Of a DNA stretch of 64,000 bases, positions 52,530-62,200 are shown in pieces. Under the pieces are notes generated by a model, which did no database searches, was not told where the DNA came from, and saw only the letters and a list, made by a program, of their open reading frames with translations. The stretch covers positions 166,455,963 to 166,519,962 of the forward strand of contig OZ038378.1 in assembly GCA_964036045.1 (NCBI GenBank), in the 5' to 3' direction. A program made the position numbers and the translations under genes. The stretch comes from Eutreptiella sp. 'Long Island Sound 2002'. Its lineage: Eukaryota > Euglenozoa > Euglenophyceae > Eutreptiales > Eutreptiaceae. Position 1 is the first letter of the stretch; each line of letters starts with the position of its first letter.

Positions 52530-55500
52530 TTAGGGGGCGAACACGTGCGACAGGTGCGCAACGGATGTGGGGTCCCGCAGGTGCACGTGGATCCACAGAA
52601 GGGCAGAGCCCGCGGGGCCCGCTTGTTCGTGCGAGGGGGTGTGTGCCCCCTCGATGCGCCGGCGCAAGGCCTCCTCCTCTGTGCGCCTGCGCGGGCCTGC
52701 GGGAGGTTCGGGCCAGGGGCACGCGGCTACCTGGGCGCACCGCGCGCACCTGTTGGCGCCTGTCGACACTGCGGAGGACACGGTGGCACATTCTCCGCAG
52801 AGTCGGCAGGTGTGTGGGAGGTGGGAGGGCGGCGACCAAGGGTCGAGATGGCGGAGCCAGAGGTTGTCCCACCTCTGTCGGAGGGGGTCCCGGATCTCCA
52901 GCAGGCGGGCGCGGACGCGGCGCCGGTAGTCCTTGCCAAGCGTCTTCCGCTGGACCTCCTGCCACGTGTCGTCGGGGAGGATCCCGTGGTCGTGGAAGGC
53001 GGCGATGAGGTCGTCCCACGCCGGGCGGGGGTGCCCCTGGGGGGGGCTCGCCATGTACACGTGGCGCCCGGTGAGATGGGGCGTCAGCGCATCCCATTGG
53101 CACCCGTTTGCGGTGTCTCTGTGGAGGAGGGCCAGCAGGGTGCCGTCCGCGACTGCCTCCCACCCCACTCGCAGCCCTTTGCAGCTGTCTAGCTCCTGGC
53201 GCAGCGCGGCTGCAATGCCGGTGGGGAGCATGAGGAGCAAGGGCCCCTGGGTGTCGCCCAGCCGGGACAAGGCGTCGTCGTATACCGGCCCCCCAGCTTT
53301 GAAGTGCGCCACGGTAAGTTGGGTGGCCCCGTCCTCCGGGGGGTGCCACCGGACGGTGGCCGCAGCGTGTCCCCACGTGCGTATCTCCGTAGCCCGGAGC
53401 ACGTTGGCGGCGTGAAGGACGATGCGGGGCGGGACGGGTGTCCTGACGAGTGAAAACACGTCCCCAGTCCATCCCGTTTGCGGCCCCGGGGCCACCTGCA
53501 GCCATGCCCCCGTCGCCGCGTCCCACGGGTGGTCAGGCCCCGCCCCGCGGGTCATGGTGGGTCTCGGCCGGGTGTCCGGCCCCCACCACCGGAGCGGGAT
53601 GGCGGCGTATCGTTGCGCAGGGGTCTCCGGGGCGCGCGTGGCGGCGCACCACCGGCTCCACTCCCGCGCCCACTCCTCCCCCACGATGCGCGCCTCCCAT
53701 GCGGTCATGGAGCCGCGCCCGATGATCCACGGTAGGAAGAGGGCGTCTTGTAGGTGCCTCGAGAACCCCCCCGGCAGGTCCTGGTACGGGTGGGGGCTCT
53801 CTTGGGGCGGGCACTCCAGAGTGCCATTCACAACACGGAGGGAGGCTACGAAGTCCTTGTCAGGGCGCGGGGGAGGGCGAGGGTGGTCGCCCTCCGCCGC
53901 AGTGAGCCACCGGTGCGCCCGGGCCGCCGCGCTCTGGGGCTCGCGGAGGAGTTGCTCCAGCCGGTGGTTGCGCAGCTCCCACGCGAAGTCCCCCAGCCGG
54001 AGCATGTGGTGGAGGAAATCGTCCACCGAGGTCCCTCCCGGCGGGTCGTATCGGGTTATGGCGCGGAGCTGCGCCTCCGCGTCCTCGGGCACCAGTCCGG
54101 AGCAGAACACCTCCGTCCACGTGGCGCCTGCGGAGCGCCACGAGGCCACCAACAGGGCCTTGTCCCCAGGTGGCAGGTGGCGGGCCGCCTCATGTACCGC
54201 CTGGCGGTAGTGGGGCCAGAGGAGCCGTGAGTGGGTGCATCCCACGTGCATGTGCACCGGGGTCTCCTCCGGGCCGCCGCAGAAAGGGCACGGTTGTGGG
54301 ACGATGGCGACGCCGGAGAGCCGCTCCTTCCGGACGCGGAGCCTGCGCTGCACCGGCGTGTGGCCGTCTCGGGCCCGCAGCGCCCGGCGGTTGGTGGCCG
54401 CCGCGGTGAGGTCCCGGGCGTGGACGTAGGCCGTGGCATGGGCCGCGCCCAAAGCGGTGTGTCCCCGGTGCGTCAGCGCATGGTCCGTCTGCGCCCGTTG
54501 CCCGACCTCGCCGAGAACCCGCATCGTGGGGGGCCGTAGATCGAGATGGCCGTCACGGCCGGCGACAATGAGTTGGGCGTGGCCAGGGTCCGGGGGCGTG
54601 TTCTGCAGGACGGTGTCCTGGGACGCCGCCCAGTCCTCCTTGTGCAGTAGGGCGTCACTGTGGTGCGAGGTGGCTCGGACGTACCAGAACGGGTGCACGG
54701 CGTGTTGCCCTCGCGCGCACAGGCCGTCCCGGAGCCACCTCAGGGGCATCTGGTTGACCACCTTCGCTGCGCCCGCAGGGACCCCCGTGGTTCGTTCGCG
54801 ATCTGCGTGCCGCAGGAGGTGGAGGATGACTTCGGCGTCCACCGTGTGGACCCATGGTCTGTGGGCACCGTATTGTAGGGGGAGGGAGGCGGCCACCCCC
54901 TCCCCGTCGGGCACCGTGCCCGAGATGGCCACCGCCCACGTGCGGGTGAGGTCGGCGGCGAGAGCGACGCTGGTGGCGTGTTTGCAGGGTCCGCCCCCGG
55001 ACGCGTCAGAGGAGGTGTGTCCCCAGGCCTGCGATATCCAGTAGTATCCGGTGGGGCTGAGCCACCCCGCGTTGAGGTGGGCGGAGTGCCACCGGACGTC
55101 GGGGTGGCTGGGGGTCAGTTGGTCCACGCTCAGCGCCCCGGTGTCGCCTGGGCTGATCGCCGGGTGGTCGTGCAGCCGGATCTCCGCTCCGGCGACCGTG
55201 CTTGCCCAGGACCGTAGCGCCGTCACATGTTCCTTGAGCCACGCCGGGCCCCCATGCTGGTGCACCACCAGGTGTCCCGTGTCCTCCGGCTGGTCCTCCT
55301 GCGCGTGTAGCGCCATGTGTGGGTCGTGCGGCACCCCCGTAGCCACCAGTAGGGCGGTGCAACGGGGGAGCCCACGGGGTTCGGGCTGGCCTGCCCCCAC
55401 TTGCACTATTACCCACTCGGCCCGGAGCTGCGCTTGCCCCGTCGCTTGGGTGCATTGGTCGTCCGTGGTCACCAACCACAACGGCGTCGGCGCGTGGGGC

Positions 55501-58500
55501 CGGGGGCGCAAGGGCTCTGGCCACGCCACGTCCGCGTTAGGCTCTTGGTGCTCGCTTTCCGCGAGTACGTCGCAGAGGATGTACCTGAGGGCTGCTGGCG
55601 GGTGGTACGCCGCCCCCCGCGTGGGGGGGGATAGGCCGTCCCGGCGGCGGTAGCCCCCGACGTGGAGGTGCAGGCCGTCCGGGGTCACCCGTGGGCCGGT
55701 GTGGGCGTCCTGCTTAGCCCTCGTGGGGTGGACGAGTCTCAGGCGGGGGTCCCGTGTGCCGGTGGTGTGGAAGAGGTGGGCCAGGGCGTCGCGCCACCCG
55801 GGGTGGTTGGTGGGCTCCTGCTCACGGCAGCAATAGTGGAGGTGTTCATCGGCGCATTGGTTGAGGCACTCCCGCACCGCCGTCGGCCACGGATCGTCGT
55901 TGTCGGGGAAGGGGTGGCGTGGCCCGTGGTGCCCATGCCACGGCGATGTGTGTGGCACCGTCAGGCGGCACGTGTCGCGGTGTCGCAGCTTGGCGGTGCG
56001 CAGCGTGACGATGTTGCCCGGCGGGGACTGTAGTTGGACATGGGCCGCCCTGGGGCACGCGATGGGGTTGTACATCCCCACTTCCAGGGCGGCCAGGGCC
56101 CGGGGTATGCGGTGGACCCAGTCGCCTCCCGCCAGAGTTGCGAACTCCGGGACGGCGTAGTGCACCTCGGGACATATTCCGTGCGCGCCGGCTATCTCCC
56201 AGAACATCTTGGTGACCTCGGCGCGCACGGAGGTTGCGCGGTGGTGGACGAGTGTACCCACGAGGGCCACCGCTGCCTGCTGGCACCGCGTGGGCACCCG
56301 TGTGAGCCCCAGGGTCCGGTCATCCTGCAGGCTGTCCCGCGAGGCGTCAAAGGCGTACCGCGCCCTGTCCTTCGCGACCTGGACCGTGATGTGGTCCAGG
56401 TGGCGTGCAGTGTCGGAGTCGTCGGCGATGAAAGGGGCGACGTACTGCGTCGACCCCCCGAGGATCGCCAGGATGACGTCCTGCACCACCTTCGGTGGCG
56501 CGAGGGTGTTAAGGCACCAGTGGTGCACCGCCGCCAGGCGTAGCCGGTGCTTGCGCTGCAGGGAGAACTCCCCGTCCGGCTGCAGCTGGAGTCCCAGGTA
56601 GGAGACGGAGTCCGCCGCTGGTACCCAGTACCACGGGTTTTCCAGGTGGGGGCAGAGGCGCAGCTGCAGGCCCGGGACCCCCTCCGTGGTGGCCATGGCG
56701 CACTTGCGGGGGTTGAGCTGCATGCCCATCATCCCCAGGTACGCGGCTACCGCCTCCACGCCCTCGACGAAGTGCTGCAGCGTGTTGGCCACCACCAGCA
56801 GGTCGTCGATATAGGCCTGGATGAGGCCGTGCTCGGCCCCTCCCGGCGGGCGCAGGCGGTGCCCCTGTGCCCTGAGCAGGGGCTCCAGGAGGAGCGCGTA
56901 CAGCAGGGGGCTCTCGGGGTTGCCCTGCCGGACGCCGCGTAGCATGTAGACGGGCTGCGTTAGCCCGTGTGCTGTGACGATGCGCAGCCTGGCGCACGTG
57001 TGGAGGAAGAGTAGGAGGTCGATGACGTCCGGCGGCACGGAGAGGTGGCGCAGGATGAGGTGGAGGGCGCCGTGTGGGGCGGTGTCGAAGGCCTTGCGGG
57101 CGTCAAAGGAGAAGACGTAGTTGGGCCTTCCCCGCTGGAGCTGCCGCTGCGCCATGAACAGCGGGGGGCCTGTGTTGGAGCCAGGGAGGGCCCCCTGCTG
57201 CCAGTCGCTGACCACTCCGTGCCGTGTGAGCACTTCCGTGATGCGCTGGGTGAGGGGGCCCGTGAGCAGCTTCATGTCCAGCTGGCCCAGGGCTATGGGC
57301 CTGTAGTCGTCCAGTCTGGCAGAGCCCGGTACCTTGGGGCTGAGCCAGATGTGCGCATCCCTCCAGTGCATCGGCGGCGGGGCGCCGCGGAGGATGGCCC
57401 GGTAGGAATGGACCAGGAGCCACTGTACGGGTGCTGGGAGGGCCTTGATGAAACGGGCCTCCACGTGGTTAGGACCTGGGGCCTTGCCATCGGCCTTGTC
57501 CAGGGCGGACTTCAGGTCCTGCATGGAGTACTGCTGGACCTGTGTCCAGGCCCCCTCAGGGACCCGGGGGACGTGGCGGCCGAGGACTGCCTGGAAGCCC
57601 GGGAGGTCCACCGGGCGTTTGTCATACAGTTCTCGCCAGAAGGCGCGAACTGCGAACATCACGTCGTGGGCCTCCGTGAGGAGCGTTTGGGTGTTGGGAA
57701 CCCGCACGTTCCAGAGGCCTGACGGGCCTGGGGCCTCTACCTCTATGGCCCCCCGCACGGCTTTCCATCGCTGGGCGATGTCGGGGGCGTGGCGGCGCCA
57801 GAAGTCCTTGATGGCGCGCTTGCGGTCTGCCGCCAGGAGGGCACGGAGCTGGCGAATGTCCTCCTCGAGGGCGGCTGCTTGCCTCTCCAGCTCCTCCTGT
57901 AGCTGGCCCTGCGTGGTCGGGCGGAACCCGGGCGACACACCCTGCAGCTCCTCCGTGAGCCGAAGCGCCGCCTCGGACCGGATGCCATGCCTGGCCGCGT
58001 CCGCCTGGTACGCTGCCGGCGCGCGCGCTGCCAGGGTGTCATAGCGGAGGACCGCTGCCTGGAGCTGCTTTCCGCTCTCCGGGAGGTCTCCCTCCGCCGG
58101 GTCCGTTCCCGCCGGAGACGGCTGTCGGCGTCCCACCACGCGCGCCAGGGCGTCATGCGTCGCGTGGAGGTGTTCGAACACCTTGTCCACCGCGGCCGCG
58201 GGCATGGACCCGTAGTCGTGCTGCTCTGCGGGACCCAGCCAGGGCGCCAGGGAGGGTTCATCCTGCGCGGCGGTGACCGCCGCCCACAGGCAGTGTTGGA
58301 CGGGCGCGGTCTCGGCGTCGTACGGGAGGAGGCGGCCCTCCGTGTGGCTGTAGGGGGCGGGCATCGCCGCGCGCCCCGCTGCGCTGAGGAGACCCGGCAG
58401 GGCCAGGCGGACCGGGAGGTGGTCCGAGCCGACCACCTGGGGGTGTGCCATGCCGCGAGCCCAGACGCTTTCCCGCAGGGACCACGGCAGGAGGGGCTCG

Positions 58501-59213
58501 TTGACCAGGAAGGTGTCCACCCCGTGCCGGGACGGGTGGAGCGTGGGGGTCATGTCCTCCTCGCCGCCTGCCGCGGCCCTTCGGAAACCGCAGGCCTCCC
58601 AGCCCGCTCGGAAATGCTCCGTGGCCGGGTTGGCGGGGACATCCATGTAGATGTTGGTGTCGCCGGCGATGACCACCAGGTGCCTCCCGCCGAGGCTGCG
58701 TGCCGTGGCATACATTTGTATGTCGGCCCAGAACGCCGCCCGTCCCGCCCACGGGGAGCAGCCCGCATGCGGCCCGTGGACGTTGATGAGGGTGAGGCCT
58801 CCCCCGTCCGTGCGGATCTCCAGGGCCGCGGCCTTCCCGGGGACAATTTCCGTGAAGCTGAGCACCTCGTGCTCCGCCACGTACTTGCTGCTGACCGCGG
58901 TGAGGAGGCCCCCCCCTCTCGAGGTGGAGGTGGCTCCCGTCTGCGCCAGCCGGCTGCTTAAGAAGGCGGTGTACCCCTTGTCCTGGAGCGCCGCGGCCAC
59001 GTGCATCTCCTGCGCCCTGGTGGGGATCCCCGTTTCCTGGAGCATGATGGCAAAGCCCCCCTCCTGGGGCAGCATGCCGGTGATGAGGTGCTCCTTGTCG
59101 GTGCAGGCCGCCGGCCCCCGGCGCCGCCGGAGTGTGTCCCGCAGGGACCGGTCTGGCGGCACGACGCCGTTGCGCAGGTTCCACGAGAGGAGCCACAGGG
59201 CGTCGCCCGTCAT
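52530..59213 (-). CDS. LINE B ORF2: AP endonuclease-reverse transcriptase polyprotein, 2,227 aa
   Basis: ATG at 59213, TAA at 52532-52530, fully open. AP endonuclease covers residues 8-267 (LLSWNLRNG, MLQETG, NVHGPHAG, GDTNIYMD, GVDTFLV, GSDHLPV). A coiled coil follows at about 434-470. RT covers 565-870 (DYRPIALG, FSFDARKAFD at 701-710, RGVRQGNPESPLL at 759-771, AYIDDLLVV with IDD at 802-804, and LGMMGMQLNPRKC). Further on come a weak RNase H-like stretch, then CX2CX8HX4C as in LINE A. About 600 more residues end in a Cys-rich segment (CRLCGEC, CARCAQVAAC). At 2,227 residues it is about twice the usual LINE ORF2. All catalytic motifs are intact, so this copy could be active apart from defects in ORF1. 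Confidence 0.88.
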   Translation of the reverse strand: MTGDALWLLSWNLRNGVVPPDRSLRDTLRRRRGPAACTDKEHLITGMLPQEGGFAIMLQETGIPTRAQEMHVAAALQDKGYTAFLSSRLAQTGATSTSRGGGLLTAVSSKYVAEHEVLSFTEIVPGKAAALEIRTDGGGLTLINVHGPHAGCSPWAGRAAFWADIQMYATARSLGGRHLVVIAGDTNIYMDVPANPATEHFRAGWEACGFRRAAAGGEEDMTPTLHPSRHGVDTFLVNEPLLPWSLRESVWARGMAHPQVVGSDHLPVRLALPGLLSAAGRAAMPAPYSHTEGRLLPYDAETAPVQHCLWAAVTAAQDEPSLAPWLGPAEQHDYGSMPAAAVDKVFEHLHATHDALARVVGRRQPSPAGTDPAEGDLPESGKQLQAAVLRYDTLAARAPAAYQADAARHGIRSEAALRLTEELQGVSPGFRPTTQGQLQEELERQAAALEEDIRQLRALLAADRKRAIKDFWRRHAPDIAQRWKAVRGAIEVEAPGPSGLWNVRVPNTQTLLTEAHDVMFAVRAFWRELYDKRPVDLPGFQAVLGRHVPRVPEGAWTQVQQYSMQDLKSALDKADGKAPGPNHVEARFIKALPAPVQWLLVHSYRAILRGAPPPMHWRDAHIWLSPKVPGSARLDDYRPIALGQLDMKLLTGPLTQRITEVLTRHGVVSDWQQGALPGSNTGPPLFMAQRQLQRGRPNYVFSFDARKAFDTAPHGALHLILRHLSVPPDVIDLLLFLHTCARLRIVTAHGLTQPVYMLRGVRQGNPESPLLYALLLEPLLRAQGHRLRPPGGAEHGLIQAYIDDLLVVANTLQHFVEGVEAVAAYLGMMGMQLNPRKCAMATTEGVPGLQLRLCPHLENPWYWVPAADSVSYLGLQLQPDGEFSLQRKHRLRLAAVHHWCLNTLAPPKVVQDVILAILGGSTQYVAPFIADDSDTARHLDHITVQVAKDRARYAFDASRDSLQDDRTLGLTRVPTRCQQAAVALVGTLVHHRATSVRAEVTKMFWEIAGAHGICPEVHYAVPEFATLAGGDWVHRIPRALAALEVGMYNPIACPRAAHVQLQSPPGNIVTLRTAKLRHRDTCRLTVPHTSPWHGHHGPRHPFPDNDDPWPTAVRECLNQCADEHLHYCCREQEPTNHPGWRDALAHLFHTTGTRDPRLRLVHPTRAKQDAHTGPRVTPDGLHLHVGGYRRRDGLSPPTRGAAYHPPAALRYILCDVLAESEHQEPNADVAWPEPLRPRPHAPTPLWLVTTDDQCTQATGQAQLRAEWVIVQVGAGQPEPRGLPRCTALLVATGVPHDPHMALHAQEDQPEDTGHLVVHQHGGPAWLKEHVTALRSWASTVAGAEIRLHDHPAISPGDTGALSVDQLTPSHPDVRWHSAHLNAGWLSPTGYYWISQAWGHTSSDASGGGPCKHATSVALAADLTRTWAVAISGTVPDGEGVAASLPLQYGAHRPWVHTVDAEVILHLLRHADRERTTGVPAGAAKVVNQMPLRWLRDGLCARGQHAVHPFWYVRATSHHSDALLHKEDWAASQDTVLQNTPPDPGHAQLIVAGRDGHLDLRPPTMRVLGEVGQRAQTDHALTHRGHTALGAAHATAYVHARDLTAAATNRRALRARDGHTPVQRRLRVRKERLSGVAIVPQPCPFCGGPEETPVHMHVGCTHSRLLWPHYRQAVHEAARHLPPGDKALLVASWRSAGATWTEVFCSGLVPEDAEAQLRAITRYDPPGGTSVDDFLHHMLRLGDFAWELRNHRLEQLLREPQSAAARAHRWLTAAEGDHPRPPPRPDKDFVASLRVVNGTLECPPQESPHPYQDLPGGFSRHLQDALFLPWIIGRGSMTAWEARIVGEEWAREWSRWCAATRAPETPAQRYAAIPLRWWGPDTRPRPTMTRGAGPDHPWDAATGAWLQVAPGPQTGWTGDVFSLVRTPVPPRIVLHAANVLRATEIRTWGHAAATVRWHPPEDGATQLTVAHFKAGGPVYDDALSRLGDTQGPLLLMLPTGIAAALRQELDSCKGLRVGWEAVADGTLLALLHRDTANGCQWDALTPHLTGRHVYMASPPQGHPRPAWDDLIAAFHDHGILPDDTWQEVQRKTLGKDYRRRVRARLLEIRDPLRQRWDNLWLRHLDPWSPPSHLPHTCRLCGECATVSSAVSTGANRCARCAQVAACPWPEPPAGPRRRTEEEALRRRIEGAHTPSHEQAGPAGSALLWIHVHLRDPTSVAHLSHVFAP

Positions 59214-59225
59214 GTCCTCCTGGAG

Positions 59226-59228
59226 TCA
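59226..59228 (-). other. In-frame TGA between LINE B ORF1 and ORF2
   Basis: TGA is followed by CTC CAG GAG GAC and then the ORF2 ATG, all in one frame. This is the same UGA-CU context as LINE A, but here reinitiation at the nearby ATG is also possible. Confidence 0.5.
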
Positions 59229-62200
59229 GCTATCCCGCATCGGCATCGCCGCTGGGTTCGCCGGCGCAGCCAGGGCATCTGGGTGCGCCGCATCCGCTGA
59301 GCCCGTTCCCAGCGGGGCCCACAGGGGGGCCCGCGGGACCGGGGGAGCCAGGGGGGCCAGGGGGGCCAGCCCCGCGGGGATGGACATGGACCCTGGTGGG
59401 GCCGCACCGCCGGCCCCCGGGGCCGCTCCGGGTGCCTCCTCATCTCCATCTGCGTGGTGGGCTGCCTGGGGCGGGGGGCGCCGGGTGTACGGGGCGTGCC
59501 ATGGGGACCTCCGTGCTCTCCCCTGCAGGATGTTGGTGGCCGCCTCCTTGTCGTCCGCCGGGGCCGCAGCAAGCACCGCGTGCCACGCCAGGTGTTCCAG
59601 CATTGCCCCGCTGGTGTAGTACTTGTCCGCACACAGGGGGCATTTCGTCGGCTCCGTGGCCCCTCGCGCCGCGGGGAGCGGCACCGACTTCCGAATGGCG
59701 CCCTCCGCCGCTGGTTCGAAAGGCAGGTTGGCCAGCGGCACCGTGTGTGGTGCCAGCGTGCGGCACGGGGCCGCCGCATCGAGGGCTCGCGTCGCGGGCG
59801 CGGGCCCGAGTCCTCGGATGGCATCTCGCCGCGCGTCTGCTTGCAGCCACGTTCGCCAGTGCGTGGAGCCGATTTGGCGGTCGGGCTTGCCCCATCCATC
59901 GCAGTTCCTGGAAGGCCTGTAGCCAGTGGTACACCGCGGTCGGGGCCGCCAGCTGGAGCTCCAGGTCGGCGGGGCGCGCCGCTGCCGGCCACACTCCCGG
60001 CCTCGCCGCCAGGGCGTTGTCCTTCAGCCTGACCTGGAGCAGGAGGGCGTGGTGTTCGCCCTCCCGCAGCGCCTTGATGATCATGCGGGTGCAGTCTGCC
60101 ACGCGGATCACGGCTTCGGGCCCCGGCAGGCGTTCGGGGTCGCAGACGACGATGTGCGCGTCCGCCGGGCTGAACATGCAGACCACCCACTGCGGGTTCT
60201 GCTGTCCCCGTTGGGCCACCGCCAGGGTAGCCGCTGGGCGGGCGTGCGTGATTGGCCCCGCGTGGAGGTCCGGGACGTCCGTGGCCCTGATGGCGTCTCC
60301 CTGCCACGCGGCCTGTAGATGCTCCTCCTGGTCGGGGCTCCACACCAGTGTGGGGGGGTTGACCCACCCCGGTTCCTGCCTCTTGTTGGGGGCGCTGACA
60401 GTGTGTAGCAGGACCGCCAGCGGCCAGGGGTCCGCCGACATATAGTAGGCCTGGGTGGGCCCCTGTCGCCAGTCGATGTGGGGCAGGGGCGGGAAAGCCC
60501 CTTGCCTGGTGGTGCTGTGCCAGACCGTCCATCGGCCTCCGGCCAGGACGTGCGACCGGTACCCTCCGGCGTGGCCGTGTATGATGGCCTGGTAGCCTGC
60601 CGTCTGCAGTACCAGTGCCTCCCCCTGCTTAGTCCCGGGCGGGGGTGTGCCATCGCCCGCACCCCAGACGCGGGTGCGCCCGCGGAGCGTGGCGTGCCAC
60701 GGGTCTGGTGCATCGCGCTGAGGCCCTTGTATGCATCCCGCAATCTGCGCCGGGCCGTGGTGGTGGACGAAGCTCTCCCCGCCGTCTGCTAGCAACGCCG
60801 CCGCGACAACGTATAGTTGCTCCGCCGTGAGGGGTGCCGTCGGCGCGTGCGTCGCGGCCGGCCGTCGGGGCCGCGTGTCGCGGCAGGGGACGTGGGGCAG
60901 CAGTTGCGCCGGCCACGCCGCCACGGGACCCATGGTGACGGCCGCGACCGCGGACGCCAGCGCCGTGCGGTCCATGGGTCTGTACTGCCGGAGCCCCGTG
61001 GTATCTCGGGCGAGGTGCCTGCAGGCTGCCATCCAGGCCAGCGCTCCGCAGTTTGTGCAGTCCGGTTCGGCACCACCCGCGTCGTCGCTTCCCCTTTGCT
61101 GTACCGTGGTGGCGGTGTCGAGCGGGGGGCCCCGCTGTAGCGCCTTTGGGTCCTGCCCCGGCGGGAGGGCGGGCAGGACTGGCTGCGGGTACTTTTGTGT
61201 GCCTCGGCGCTCCGGGTGCGTGTGGTACGGGTTTTGCCGGCGGTGTTCCGGGGCTGCCCGTGGTTTGAAGAGGAGTCGGTGCAGGTGGCAGTGGCCCTCC
61301 GCGGTGGACGGGTTGCGGAGCGTTAGCCACTGTTCCACCACGCCTCCTGGGTGCGCGGCCTCGACGCGGCGCTGCAACCCCAGGCGGCCTAGGCGGTTGG
61401 ACGTGCCCGCGGGTGGGATGTGGGCTTGCGGGTAGAGCACCCGCAGCGGCTCCAGCGCCAGGTCCAGCACTTCGTCGTTTAGCTGCTTCGTGAGGGCCGA
61501 CGCCCTGTGTAGGGCGTGGAGGACTCCGGGTGTGGGGGCCGTGAGCTGTTCGAGCACCGGTCCCGGCGGGTACCGCGCACCCGGGTTCATTAGCCACTCC
61601 CTGGTGTGGCTCAGCACGGCTTTCCACACGTCCCTTGTAAAGGCGTGCTGGGGGGCCAAAGAGGGGACCATCCGTAGGAGGCGGTGGCACGCCGGCGGCG
61701 ATCGCATGGGCTGTGGGGCGGTCGCCGTGATCCACACGCACGCCGTGCCGGGCACGATCGCCCCCCATTCCACGGTCCCCATGCCCTCGGCGTGGATCAG
61801 CGCCTGGCCCTGGACCATGGGGAAATAGGGGCTCGAGCGCCCCTTTTTTTGAGGCATGGCGGTCCCCCGCCCAAGACTACACAAATCTGCTCAACTGCGA
61901 GGTTCCTCGAAGGACAGCCGCTATTTACAGCAAAACCATACAGAATTCAGGCATGAGGTGTCAGAGACACTTTTCGAGAAAACCATAGGCTTAGGCCTGA
62001 GTGTCAGTGTTGCTGTTTGGGCGCCTACAGCTGTGTTTGTGTGGATAAACTCACTCGAAGTTGATCTGAATTTTGTTTGAAACGGAAAAGGAAAGAGAGA
62101 TCAAAGACACAGCAGGTGCACACGCAGGCAAACACTAGTCCAATCCTTGAATGAGCAAGCAGAGCGGGTGTGATTAAATCAACAGTGTCAGTGAGCCTCG

